Source: Pseudomonas sp. MTM4
GTDB lineage: Bacteria > Pseudomonadota > Gammaproteobacteria > Pseudomonadales > Pseudomonadaceae
Assembly: GCF_019355055.1 (NCBI RefSeq)
Contig: NZ_CP048411.1
Span: 930,001-994,000 of the forward strand
Length of the DNA stretch: 64,000 bases
Reading direction: 5' to 3'
The position numbers were made by a program, and so were the translations under genes. Below are positions 48,242 to 56,860 of this stretch, piece after piece (the stretch's first letter is position 1; the number at the start of each line of letters is the position of its first letter). The notes beneath the pieces are model-generated. The model worked only from the letters and a program-made list of their open reading frames with translations, was not told where the DNA came from and did no database searches.

Positions 48242-50161
48242 ATGGATCAGCTTCTCTGGCTAGCCGAACATTCAGACCTGAGCGCCGCGATCAGCGAGGC
48301 CAAGCGCGAACCCGACCCACTCACACGCCTAGCAGCGGCTGTACGACTCGCGGGGTATCGGCGGGACTTCACCCTGACGACCCGCCTGGATAGGTTGGCA
48401 AGCGAGGGCTTGCAAGCGGTTGCCGGCGGCGAGGCGTCCGTCTCGGGCTTGCGTCCTTTGCGTATCGCCCTACTCTCGTCCCATACGGTCGATCACTTGG
48501 TGCCGGCGATTCGCGTGGCCGGGTTGCAACGGCGGCTGGCACCCTCAGTTCACGTCGCGCCTTATGGCATGTACCGCCAGGCACTGCTAATGGACGACCC
48601 AGCTCTGGCGAGCTTTGCTCCGCAACTGATCGTTCTGGCGCTGGATGCCCGCGACGCGCCTCTGCAACTGCCGCTGGAGGCCTCATCGGAGAACGTGAAT
48701 GCAGCGGTGACCGAGCGTGTCGACGAGCTGCGCCTGCTCTGGCGCCGCGCCCGCGAGCGCTATTCCGCACAGGTGGTGCAGCAGACCATCGTGCCAGCCG
48801 ATCCGCCGGTCTTCGGCTCGTTCGAAGCCTTGGTCCCGGCCTCACCCTGGGCTCTGGTCGAGCGCCTTAACGCAGCCATCCGCAGCGCCGCCCGAGAAGA
48901 CAGCGTGCTGCTGATGGATCTCGCCTGGGAAGCGGCGCGCGGCAGCTACGGCGATGGCTTGGCCGAACCGCTGCGCTGGCATCAGGCCAAGCAGCTGGTG
49001 AGCCCGAACCTGGCGCCTCTGTATGGCGACCAACTGGCGCGCATCGCTGCCGCCAGCATCGGCCTGTCGCGCAAATGCCTGGTGCTGGATCTGGACAACA
49101 CGCTGTGGGGCGGCGTGGTCGGTGACGATGGCGTCGACGGCATTCATCTTGGCCAGGGCTCGCCCAACGGCGAAGCCTTTCTCGCCTTCCAGCGTTACGC
49201 GGCGCTGCTGGCGCGTCGCGGGATTATCCTCGCGGTGTGCAGCAAGAACGATCCGAGCGTCGCCGAGGCGGCGTTCAAGCATCCAGAAATGGCGCTCAAG
49301 CGCAGCGATATCGCCGCCTTCGTCGCAAACTGGGAAGACAAGGCCGGCAACCTGCGGCGTATCGCCTCGATGCTGGATATCGGGCTGGACAGCCTGGTCT
49401 TCGTCGATGACAACCCGGCCGAGCGCGACATCGTGCGTCGCGAACTTCCCGAAGTCGCCGTCCCGGAATTGCCCGACGACGTGGCCGATTATCCAGCGCG
49501 TGTCGCGGCGGCCGGCTACTTCGAGGCGACCTCCTTCACCTCGGACGACGCCACGCGCGGGCGCAACTACGCGCTGAACGCCAAGCGCAAGGCGGCCATG
49601 AGCCAGGCCACCGACATGGAAGGTTATCTGCGCGGCCTGGAAATGGTGCTGACCGCAACGCCAATCGGCGCCGCCGAACTCGCCCGCAGCACGCAACTGA
49701 TCAACAAGACCAACCAGTTCAACCTCACGACGCGCCGCTACAGCGAGGCGGAGGTCGAGCGCATCGCCAATGACCCGCGCTCGGTGGCATTAGCGATGCG
49801 TCTGGCCGACAAGTTCGGCGACAACGGGTTGATCAGTGTCGTGCTGGCCAGACCGGATGCGGCGGTCGCCGACGACGAACTGCTGATCGACAGCTGGCTG
49901 ATGAGCTGCCGTGTGCTCGGTCGACAGGTCGAAGAAGCCGTTCTCGACGTACTCGCCGAGGCCGCCAAAGCGGCTGGCTACCGCGCGCTGATCGGCGAAT
50001 ACCGCGCCACCGAACGCAACGGCATGGTCGCCGAGCACTATCCCCGGCTGGGCTTCGTCCAGCACACATCTACCGCCGATGCCGCCAGCGAGGCGACCTT
50101 CTGGCGCTACGAACTCACTTCCACCCGCACGCCCCGCCACTTCATCGAGGTAAAGGCATGA
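48242..50161 (+). CDS. FkbH-like HAD-IIIC phosphatase/acyl-loading protein
   Basis: A 639-residue protein. The N-terminal part (about 70-270) has RIALLSSHTVDHL and resembles the GDSL-like region of large FkbH proteins. The HAD-IIIC domain has VLDLDNTLWGG (residues 281-291, with Asp283 and Asp285), AVCSKND with Cys333, and VFVDDNPAERD (386-396). The C-terminal part has GNAT-like features (INKTNQFNLTTRRY, FGDNGLISVVL). FkbH relatives move a glyceryl unit from 1,3-bisphosphoglycerate to an acyl carrier protein; whether this one does so is inferred. ATG at 48242 has AAGGAG 10 bases upstream; another ATG 7 bases earlier gives a short wrong frame. The stop overlaps the ACP gene. Confidence 0.88.
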   Translation: MDQLLWLAEHSDLSAAISEAKREPDPLTRLAAAVRLAGYRRDFTLTTRLDRLASEGLQAVAGGEASVSGLRPLRIALLSSHTVDHLVPAIRVAGLQRRLAPSVHVAPYGMYRQALLMDDPALASFAPQLIVLALDARDAPLQLPLEASSENVNAAVTERVDELRLLWRRARERYSAQVVQQTIVPADPPVFGSFEALVPASPWALVERLNAAIRSAAREDSVLLMDLAWEAARGSYGDGLAEPLRWHQAKQLVSPNLAPLYGDQLARIAAASIGLSRKCLVLDLDNTLWGGVVGDDGVDGIHLGQGSPNGEAFLAFQRYAALLARRGIILAVCSKNDPSVAEAAFKHPEMALKRSDIAAFVANWEDKAGNLRRIASMLDIGLDSLVFVDDNPAERDIVRRELPEVAVPELPDDVADYPARVAAAGYFEATSFTSDDATRGRNYALNAKRKAAMSQATDMEGYLRGLEMVLTATPIGAAELARSTQLINKTNQFNLTTRRYSEAEVERIANDPRSVALAMRLADKFGDNGLISVVLARPDAAVADDELLIDSWLMSCRVLGRQVEEAVLDVLAEAAKAAGYRALIGEYRATERNGMVAEHYPRLGFVQHTSTADAASEATFWRYELTSTRTPRHFIEVKA

Positions 50162-50406
50162 CCGAAGCAGAGGTAATCAACGCACTCACCCAGGTTTTCC
50201 ACGACGTATTCGACGACGACAGCATCGTGCTCTCGCCGGAGCTGACCGCCAATGACATCGAGGGCTGGGACAGCCAGACCCACGTCATGCTCACGGTCGC
50301 TGCGGAACAGCGCTTCGGCATCAAGTTCCGCACGGCGGAGTTGGAGTCGCTGCGTAACGTCGGGCACTTCGCCCAGATCATCAGCGCCAAGCTCGAAGGG
50401 AGGTAG
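50158..50406 (+). CDS. Acyl carrier protein of the MBOAT/FkbH cassette
   Basis: An 82-residue acidic protein of the ACP fold. The phosphopantetheine serine is Ser39 in GWDSQTHVMLTV; the usual DSL is DSQ here. The helix after it (VAAEQRFGIKFRTAELESL) matches carrier proteins. Its ATG overlaps the FkbH-like stop by 4 bases (ATGA), strong evidence that the two act together. It is the likely carrier of the acyl or glyceryl group, analogous to DltC. A housekeeping role in fatty acid synthesis is unlikely from its context. Confidence 0.92.
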   Translation: MTEAEVINALTQVFHDVFDDDSIVLSPELTANDIEGWDSQTHVMLTVAAEQRFGIKFRTAELESLRNVGHFAQIISAKLEGR

Positions 50407-50409
50407 GTA

Positions 50410-51474
50410 ATGCCGCATACCGCCGAGGTATCCATGGACGGGAGCACCGCCCAACAGGGTGCAGGCAGCACGGCCAGCGCACCTGAGCGGGTGAATTCGC
50501 GGTATCTGCTGTCGCTGTTCGCCGGCCTATTCGGTGCCCTGACGCTGTTCTGCCTGAGCCTGCTGGGCCTGGACCGGACCGGCAACCTGCCGCCGCCGGC
50601 GTTCTCCAACAACCTGTGCGTCGATGAGAAGCTTAATTTTCTGCGGAACAACCCGATTCGCTCGCCTAATCTGCTGATCATCGGCTCATCGGTGGCCTGG
50701 CGGCATGTGGACGGCAATGTCCTGACCAAGGCGCTGCCAGAAACACGCCCCATGAACGGTGCCTTCTGCGGCCTGTTCGCCAACCAGTCGGTTTATGTCG
50801 GGCATTGGCTGCTCGACCGCGAGCCGAGCATCCGCAGCGTGGTCATGATCGCCGATCCGCAGGATTTCGCCGGCTGCTGGAAAGTACCGACGGCGGTGTT
50901 CAACCGTGCGCACGTCGACCCTTACGTTTATGAAGGCGCATCGCACTGGGGCTATTACATGCGCTATTTCGCGCCAAAATCCCTCGCGCGTAACGCCCTG
51001 ACCGTCAAGGCGCAGCGCGCCGGCCAGATCGAATGGGACCCGTTGGTATTCAATCGCTTCGGTGATGGTCCGTTGATCACCCGCAACACCCGTCATCTGA
51101 TGTATGGCCGTCCGGATGCGCTGGACGACAACTGCTTCGATGCGCTGCGCGAAATGAGCGCACGGCTGCAACGCGAAGATCGCAGCCTGATGGTCGTCTC
51201 CACCCCGCTGCACCCGCAGTGGAAAGAACAATACGATCCGGACGGCACCTTTCTCGCCGACTTCGATAAACGCATCGCCGCAGCGCTGGGTGCCACTGGC
51301 ACCTACTGGAACGCTGACAAGGACTGGAGCACGCCGGTGAGCTCCTTCGTCGATGCGGTGCACCTACGGTGGTCCGCTGCGCAGACCTTTACCGAGGCGC
51401 TGGCTGAGCAGATACGCCGAGCCGAAGCCGGCCCGGTGGCACCAACCATGCTGAAAACCGCCTCCTCACCCTGA
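50410..51474 (+). CDS. Membrane-anchored SGNH-like protein (DltD/AlgX-like role)
   Basis: A 354-residue protein with one N-terminal membrane helix (about 31-53), so the rest should be periplasmic. LLIIGSSVAWRHVDG (Gly92-Ser93-Ser94) resembles the nucleophile block of SGNH/DltD proteins, and DAVHLRW gives Asp315 and His318 of a D-x-x-H dyad. No closer family is recognised. GGAGG lies before its ATG, 3 bases after the ACP stop. It is the last gene of the cassette and probably the final acyltransferase or its partner for a surface polymer. Confidence 0.82.
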   Translation: MPHTAEVSMDGSTAQQGAGSTASAPERVNSRYLLSLFAGLFGALTLFCLSLLGLDRTGNLPPPAFSNNLCVDEKLNFLRNNPIRSPNLLIIGSSVAWRHVDGNVLTKALPETRPMNGAFCGLFANQSVYVGHWLLDREPSIRSVVMIADPQDFAGCWKVPTAVFNRAHVDPYVYEGASHWGYYMRYFAPKSLARNALTVKAQRAGQIEWDPLVFNRFGDGPLITRNTRHLMYGRPDALDDNCFDALREMSARLQREDRSLMVVSTPLHPQWKEQYDPDGTFLADFDKRIAAALGATGTYWNADKDWSTPVSSFVDAVHLRWSAAQTFTEALAEQIRRAEAGPVAPTMLKTASSP

Positions 51475-51486
51475 TCCGTCACGATG

Positions 51487-51522
51487 AAAAGCCCGGTCGC
51501 CGCATCTGGCAACCGGGCTTTC
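51487..51522. terminator. Hairpin terminator at the end of the cassette, possibly two-way
   Basis: A perfect 10-bp stem AAAGCCCGGT / ACCGGGCTTT (51488-51497 and 51512-51521) with a 14-base loop. The arms end in A and T runs, so it can serve both the plus-strand cassette, whose stop lies 13 bases before, and the minus-strand hmgA-fahA unit. Confidence 0.85.
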
Positions 51523-51551
51523 AATAGGCCTTCGGAAATCTTCCAACAGCA

Positions 51552-51628
51552 TTCGCCGCGAGTCGCGCCTCCCACAAGTATGGGACGCGCCTCTAACTTT
51601 CGTGGGAGGCCCGACCTCGGGGCGAAGC
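51552..51628. repeat. REPIN-like inverted pair between the cassette and fahA
   Basis: TTCGCCGCGAGTCGCGCC-TCCCACAAG (51552-51578) faces the inverse unit TTTCGTGGGAGG...CTCGGGGCGAAG (51598-51627). It resembles the common Pseudomonas REP with GTGGGAGC and CGCGAA ends, but both copies are degenerate. It lies in the convergent gap, where such elements are frequent. Confidence 0.65.
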
Positions 51629-51690
51629 TTTTGACAGAACTCGGATTGATGAAGCCCTTTGCCCGCTCAGCCCCTACCCGCTTTTTGGCA

Positions 51691-52998
51691 TCAACGCGAC
51701 GCGGGCATCACCCGCCCTCGGCACTCGCCAAAGCCGATCGAGGCGAACCCATCCCGACGGCAACGAGCCTTCAGGATGATCTCGTCGCCGTCCTCAAGGA
51801 AGGTACGCGTCTCGCCGCTAGGCAGTTCCAGCGCATGCTTGCCGCCCTGGGTGATTTCCAGCAGGCTGCCAAGGCTGTCGGCGCTCGCACCGGACAGGGT
51901 GCCAGAGCCGAACAGGTCGCCCGGTTGCAGACTGCAGCCGTTGACACTGTGGTGCGCGACCATCTGCGCCACGGTCCAGTACATGTTCGTCGTGCTGCTC
52001 AGTGCGATTCGCTGTGCCGGCAGGGCCTGTTCACGCATGGCCGCGGTCAGCAGCAGGACTTCCAGTTCGATATCCAGCGCGCCCTGCTGCTGATCCTGTT
52101 CGTCGTACAGATACGGCAGCGGTCGCGGATCGCCTTCGGGGCGCGTCGGTTGGGCGCAGCGGAAAGGCTCCAGTGCTTCGGGCGTCACTACCCAAGGCGA
52201 CACGCTGGTAGCGAAGCTCTTGGACAGGAACGGACCCAGCGGCTGGTATTCCCAAGCCTGCAGATCGCGAGCGGACCAATCGTTGAGCAGGCAGAAACCG
52301 GCGACATGGCTGGCTGCCTCGCCAATGGCAATCGCCTCGCCGCGCGCGTTGCCCTGGCCGATCCAGATGCCCAGTTCCAGCTCATAATCCAGCCGCTTGC
52401 TCGGGCCGAAGCTCGGCTCGCTGGCGCCCGGCGGCATGGTCTGGCCGTTGGGGCGCTTCACCGTTGCGCCGGACACATCGATGGTCGAGGCACGGCCGTG
52501 ATAGCCGATAGGCACGTACTTGTAGTTTGGCAGCAGCGGGTTGTCCGGACGGAACAGCTTGCCGACGTTGTTGGCGTGGTGGATGCCGACGTAGAAATCG
52601 GTGTAGTCGCCCACCTTGGCCGGCATGTGCATATGGCAGCGATTCATCGGCTTCAGCAGCGACTCACCCATGCCTTGCAGGCGTTCACGCTGCGCACTGC
52701 CTTCACCGAGCAGCTCCAGCAGCGCGCCGCGCAGTGCCTTGCGAGCCGATGCACCGAGGGCAAAGAAGGCGTTGAGGCTGCTTCCACTGGCCGCTTTCGC
52801 CGCCCCCAGCGCCTGGCCGTCGAACAAGCCGGCGTCGCAGGCAGCGCCCAAATCGAAAATGAAATCGCCGATGGCGACGCCACCACGCGGCTCGCCGCCG
52901 TCACGGCTGAACACGCCCAGCGGCAGGTTGGCGAGGGAGAAGTCCGAATGGCCGTTGGCCGACTCGACCCAGCTGCAAAGTTCTGTGTGTCCGGTCAT
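51691..52998 (-). CDS. fahA: Fumarylacetoacetase
   Basis: A 435-residue protein of full family length. The start MTGHTELCSW at 52998 is used; MRND four codons earlier is possible and would overlap hmgA. An N-terminal SH3-like domain is followed by the FAH domain with DFYVGIHHANNVG, GYHGRASTIDVSG and LDYELELGIWIG, which includes the metal-binding glutamates. It splits fumarylacetoacetate to fumarate and acetoacetate. The acetoacetate can enter DhcAB/AtoB encoded nearby. It nearly touches hmgA, as in a two-gene operon. Confidence 0.95.
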   Translation of the reverse strand: MTGHTELCSWVESANGHSDFSLANLPLGVFSRDGGEPRGGVAIGDFIFDLGAACDAGLFDGQALGAAKAASGSSLNAFFALGASARKALRGALLELLGEGSAQRERLQGMGESLLKPMNRCHMHMPAKVGDYTDFYVGIHHANNVGKLFRPDNPLLPNYKYVPIGYHGRASTIDVSGATVKRPNGQTMPPGASEPSFGPSKRLDYELELGIWIGQGNARGEAIAIGEAASHVAGFCLLNDWSARDLQAWEYQPLGPFLSKSFATSVSPWVVTPEALEPFRCAQPTRPEGDPRPLPYLYDEQDQQQGALDIELEVLLLTAAMREQALPAQRIALSSTTNMYWTVAQMVAHHSVNGCSLQPGDLFGSGTLSGASADSLGSLLEITQGGKHALELPSGETRTFLEDGDEIILKARCRRDGFASIGFGECRGRVMPASR

Positions 52999-52999
52999 G

Positions 53000-54295
53000 T
53001 CATTTCTCATTCTTGTCGAAGGTCTTGGCCAGGCCGGCCCAGCAGCTATCGTAATCGCTCTGCAGCTGCGGGCTCTCCAACGCCTGGCGTGTGGGGCGAA
53101 GCACCTGGCCGGTCTCGAACATGAAGGCCATGGTGTTCTCGATCTTGTGCGGTTTGAGTTCGGCGTTGATCGCCTGTTCAGTTGAAACCTGATCAGGGCC
53201 ATGCGCGCTCATGCAGTTATGCAGCGATGCGCCGCCGGGCGAGAAGCCGTCGGCCTTGGCATCGTAGGCGCCATCGATCAGGCCCATGAATTCGTTCATC
53301 AGGTTGCGGTGAAACCACGGCGGACGGAAGGTGTTTTCCGCCACCATCCAGCGCGGCGGGAAGATTACGAAGTCGATATTGGCCATGCCGTGGATGGCGC
53401 TCGGCGAGGTCAGCACCGTGAAGATTGATGGATCAGGGTGGTCGAAGCTGACCGTGCCGATGGTGTTGAAACGGCGCAGGTCGTATTTGTAGGGCACGTT
53501 GTTGCCGTGCCAGGCGACCACGTCCAGCGGCGAGTGATCGAGTTCAGTCATCCAGAGCTCGCCGAGGAATTTCTGCACCAGCTGCACCGGCTCGTCGCGC
53601 TCCTCGAAGTGGGCGACCGGCGTAAGAAAGTCACGCGGATTGGCCAGGCCATTGCTGCCGATCGGGCCAAGGTCTGGCAGGCGCAGCGCGCAGCCGTGGT
53701 TCTCGCAAACGTAGCCGCGCGCCGTCGCTTCGAGCAACTCGACACGAAAGCGCATGCCGCGCGGAATCACTGCGATCTCCAACGGCGCAACATTCAGCAC
53801 GCCCAGCTCGGTGACGAGCTTCAGCGCGCCCTGCTGCGGCACGATCAGCAGCTCGCCGTCCGCATTGAAGAAGACCCGCTCCATCGACACGTTCGCCGCG
53901 TAACGATAAATGCTCGCCCCCGCCGGCTGGCCGGGTTCGGCGTTGGCCGTTATGCACATCAGGCCATCGAGGAAATCGGTCGCCGCTTCGGGGAAAGGCT
54001 CAGGACTCCAACGCAACCGGTTAGGCGTGACCGGCCCCAACTCGTTGCCGAGCTGGCGACCCAGGCGCTGGTATTGGCCGTGGTTGGCCGAGGGGCGAAT
54101 GCGATACAGCCAGGTCCGCCGCGCTTCACTGCGCGGCACGGTGAATGCGGTGCCGGAAAACAGTTCGGTATAGAGCCCGTACGGCACTTTCTGCGGTGAG
54201 TTCTGACCGACCGGCAGCGCACCGGGCAGCGCCTCGCTGCTGAATTCATTGCCGAAGCCGGACAGGTATCGAGAGGTTTCTTGTTGTGGTTGCAT
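53000..54295 (-). CDS. hmgA: Homogentisate 1,2-dioxygenase
   Basis: A 431-residue Fe(II) dioxygenase starting [28 protein letters not shown]. The start is chosen for family length and an AGAGAGA site upstream; codons further up run through the operator. [27 protein letters not shown] and [13 protein letters not shown] include the iron-ligand His and Glu residues. It opens homogentisate to maleylacetoacetate in tyrosine and phenylalanine breakdown. The palindromic operator lies 18-34 bases before its ATG. Confidence 0.96.
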   Translation of the reverse strand: MQPQQETSRYLSGFGNEFSSEALPGALPVGQNSPQKVPYGLYTELFSGTAFTVPRSEARRTWLYRIRPSANHGQYQRLGRQLGNELGPVTPNRLRWSPEPFPEAATDFLDGLMCITANAEPGQPAGASIYRYAANVSMERVFFNADGELLIVPQQGALKLVTELGVLNVAPLEIAVIPRGMRFRVELLEATARGYVCENHGCALRLPDLGPIGSNGLANPRDFLTPVAHFEERDEPVQLVQKFLGELWMTELDHSPLDVVAWHGNNVPYKYDLRRFNTIGTVSFDHPDPSIFTVLTSPSAIHGMANIDFVIFPPRWMVAENTFRPPWFHRNLMNEFMGLIDGAYDAKADGFSPGGASLHNCMSAHGPDQVSTEQAINAELKPHKIENTMAFMFETGQVLRPTRQALESPQLQSDYDSCWAGLAKTFDKNEK

Positions 54296-54312
54296 AGCCG
54301 TCTCTCTTTTTA

Positions 54313-54329
54313 GCGTAATGCGTTTACGC
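54313..54329. promoter_or_regulatory. Putative HmgR operator
   Basis: GCGTAATGCGTTTACGC, a 17-base palindrome (arms GCGTAA / TTACGC around TGCGT), lies between hmgA and hmgR. HmgR of P. putida is known to bind a 17-bp palindrome in its hmgA promoter (recalled). Its position near the hmgA start fits repression that homogentisate relieves. Confidence 0.75.
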
Positions 54330-54410
54330 AAAAAGTAATTTGAAGTCGACAAGGCGTCAAGCTATAAACAGCGCCTTCTCCAGGCTGGCAATGAAAGGAC
54401 AGTCACATTC

Positions 54411-55193
54411 ATGGCAGACAGTAACGCGGACACGGCGCCCCGCCGACAGAAAGTGCAGGCCGCCGAGGTGGGCACGGACATCCTCACGGCACTGGCCGAA
54501 CTGGCCCCGGCGACATCGCTGTCGCGCCTGGCTGAACACGTCGGCATGCCCGCCAGCAAGGTCCATCGTTACCTGCAGGCCTTGATGGCCAGCGGCTTCG
54601 CCGAGCAAGACCCGCTGACCAATCACTACGGGCTGGGTCGCGCCGCCCTGTTCGTCGGCCTGGCGGCACTGGGTCGGCTGGACGTCGTGAAGCTGGCCAC
54701 CCCGCACTTGGCGCAGCTGCGCGACGAACTCAACGAAACCTGCTTTCTCGCCGTATGGGGCAACCGCGGCCCGGCCGTCGTGCATGTCGAGCAGGCGGTG
54801 CGGGCCGTCACGCTGGTGACACAGGTCGGCTCGGTGCTGCCGCTACTGGGATCGTCCACCGGCTTGGTGTTCAACGCCTTCATGCCAAACGCGGAAACTG
54901 CCGAGCTGCGCGAAGAGGAACTGCAACGGCCGTCGGCGCCCTCCTCCGCAGCGCTGGCCGCGACCATGAAAGAACTGCAGCGCACCCACATTCAACACGT
55001 GCACGGCCTGCTGATGGCGGGCGTCAATGCACTCTCTGCGCCGATATTCAGTGGCAATCAGCAATTGGCGGGCGTCATCACGATCGTCGGCGCCGAGCCC
55101 GGTTTCATGGCCGATGCGGATGGCGAAGCCGCGCAGCAGTTGCTGAAGGTGGCACGTGCGATCAGTGAGCGGATGGGGGCTTCCTTTCAATGA
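54411..55193 (+). CDS. hmgR: IclR-family repressor of homogentisate genes
   Basis: A 260-residue IclR protein. The HTH is at about 18-80 (ILTALAELAPATSLSRLAEHVGMPASKVHRYL), and the effector domain follows with CFLAVWGNRGPAVVHVEQA. It is divergent from hmgA with a 115-base gap that holds the 17-bp palindrome. This matches HmgR, which represses hmgABC and is released by homogentisate. Confidence 0.88.
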   Translation: MADSNADTAPRRQKVQAAEVGTDILTALAELAPATSLSRLAEHVGMPASKVHRYLQALMASGFAEQDPLTNHYGLGRAALFVGLAALGRLDVVKLATPHLAQLRDELNETCFLAVWGNRGPAVVHVEQAVRAVTLVTQVGSVLPLLGSSTGLVFNAFMPNAETAELREEELQRPSAPSSAALAATMKELQRTHIQHVHGLLMAGVNALSAPIFSGNQQLAGVITIVGAEPGFMADADGEAAQQLLKVARAISERMGASFQ

Positions 55194-55218
55194 GGGTGTC
55201 TGGCTGCAGATAAGCCCT

Positions 55219-56130
55219 TCAGGGCATTGGATGCTCGGCCAAGGCTCGGCGAAAGGCTTGTGCGACCGGACCGAGCGGCTCGTCCAGACGGTGCGCCAGG
55301 TAGGCCTCATATGCCACTTGGCTGTTTCGTCCGAGATCCGAAATACCCAGGCGTACCAGTTGGCCCGCGTCGAGATCGTCCTGCACCTGCCATGCCGGCA
55401 ACCGGCCCCAGCCGAGGCCTGCGCGGATGAGCGCGAACTTCACGCCCTGCGTGTTTACCCGGCAGGTATACGGCGAGAGGACGCCGAACGCTCGGCCTCC
55501 CGACAATGGAGACGGGTCGGCTAGCACGATTTGCTGATGGTCGGCGAGATCCGGTAACCCTAGCAGCGCTCCGCCAGCCGATTTGGTGGCGAGCGGATGA
55601 TCGCGATGCACCACGGCAATCTGCGCCACCGAGCCGATCGCTTCCAGAGCGATCCTCGGGTTGCGGAAATCCTCCCCCACAATGACGGCGAGCGTGCAGC
55701 GCTTCTCATCCAGTGCTGCAAGCGGCCCGCCTAGCGGTAAGGACTCCAGGCTGAAGGTGATTGCAGGATAGTCCTCACGCACCCTGATCATCGCCGCCGC
55801 CACCGTAGCGATTGGGAACAGGGTGTCGACCACCAGCGACAATTCGGATTCGACCCCCTCACCCAGCGAGCGGGCACGTGCCCGCATGGCATCCGCTCTG
55901 AGAAGGAGGTCGCGAGCATTGGCTAGCAACGCTTTTCCTTCAGGCGTCAGTACGGGCCGATAGCCGGTGCGGTCGAACAGTTGCAGACCCAGCTCGCCCT
56001 CCAGATTGGCAATCGCATGGCTGACTGCCGACTGCACGCGCAGCAAACGCGCGGCGCCAGAACGAAAGCTGCCACTGTCGACCACAGTAACGAAGGTGCG
56101 AATCTGATCCAGCGTTAACCCGTTCAGCAT
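55219..56130 (-). CDS. LysR-family regulator, divergent from wrbA
   Basis: A 303-residue LysR protein with HTH TFVTVVDSGSFRSGAARLLRVQSAVSHAIANLEGEL-type sequence at the start and an effector domain from about residue 90 (ELSLVVDTLFP). It converges on hmgR with 25 bases between the stops. It is divergent from wrbA and the MFS gene with 103 bases between, so these are its probable targets. Ligand unknown. Confidence 0.88.
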   Translation of the reverse strand: MLNGLTLDQIRTFVTVVDSGSFRSGAARLLRVQSAVSHAIANLEGELGLQLFDRTGYRPVLTPEGKALLANARDLLLRADAMRARARSLGEGVESELSLVVDTLFPIATVAAAMIRVREDYPAITFSLESLPLGGPLAALDEKRCTLAVIVGEDFRNPRIALEAIGSVAQIAVVHRDHPLATKSAGGALLGLPDLADHQQIVLADPSPLSGGRAFGVLSPYTCRVNTQGVKFALIRAGLGWGRLPAWQVQDDLDAGQLVRLGISDLGRNSQVAYEAYLAHRLDEPLGPVAQAFRRALAEHPMP

Positions 56131-56233
56131 GATCTTCTCCGTAGATCAAGACGTTCGGTTTTTTATCACTCTTGCAGAGCATTGGGAATGGATAGGCTAA
56201 TCCCGTAGTCCACAACGCTAGCGGGTGACCGAC

Positions 56234-56860
56234 ATGACGAAAGTACTGGTGCTCTATTACTCCTCCTATGGCCATATCGAAACGCTCGCCCAGGCGGTCG
56301 CTGAAGGTGCTCGTCAGGCCGGCGCATCGGCGGTAATCAAACGCGTCCCTGAGCTGGTGCCCGAACATGTCACTGAACGGGCCGGCTACAAGCTGAACCA
56401 ACCTGCCAACGTAGCTACCGTGTCGGAGCTGCCTGATTACGACGCCATCGTGATCGGCACGCCCACGCGCTTCGGCAACATGGCATCGCAGATGAAGAAC
56501 TTTCTCGATCAATGCGGCGGGTTGTGGTTCGAGGACAAACTGGTCGGCAAAGCGGGCGGCGCGTTCACTTCGACAGGGAGCCAGCATGGAGGCCAGGAAA
56601 GCACGCTCCTGGCGACGCACACAGTGCTGCTCCATCTGGGCATGGTCGTGGTTGGGCTGCCTTACAGCTTCAAAGGGCAACTGCGGATGGACGCGATTAC
56701 CGGAGGCACGCCATACGGTGCTTCGACACTCGCTGACGACGGCAACGGTGGCAACCGTCAACCGAGCGACAACGAGCTGGACGGCGCTCGTTTCCAGGGG
56801 TGGCATGTCGCCCGAGTTGCAGCGGCGCTCGCGGCGTCCCCCATCGGAGTGCCGCAGTGA
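56234..56860 (+). CDS. wrbA: NAD(P)H:quinone oxidoreductase, WrbA type
   Basis: A 208-residue flavodoxin-fold protein. [19 protein letters not shown] begins with the FMN phosphate loop, and [19 protein letters not shown] and [14 protein letters not shown] are WrbA signatures. It reduces quinones by two electrons. The ATG at 56234 is chosen because it gives the usual N-terminus; a GTG three codons earlier is possible. Its stop overlaps the next gene's start by 4 bases. Confidence 0.93.
   Translation: MTKVLVLYYSSYGHIETLAQAVAEGARQAGASAVIKRVPELVPEHVTERAGYKLNQPANVATVSELPDYDAIVIGTPTRFGNMASQMKNFLDQCGGLWFEDKLVGKAGGAFTSTGSQHGGQESTLLATHTVLLHLGMVVVGLPYSFKGQLRMDAITGGTPYGASTLADDGNGGNRQPSDNELDGARFQGWHVARVAAALAASPIGVPQ

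Noticed and set aside
51484..53124. 546-residue plus-strand open frame opposite fahA
   Set aside because: Antisense shadow of fahA, without family features.
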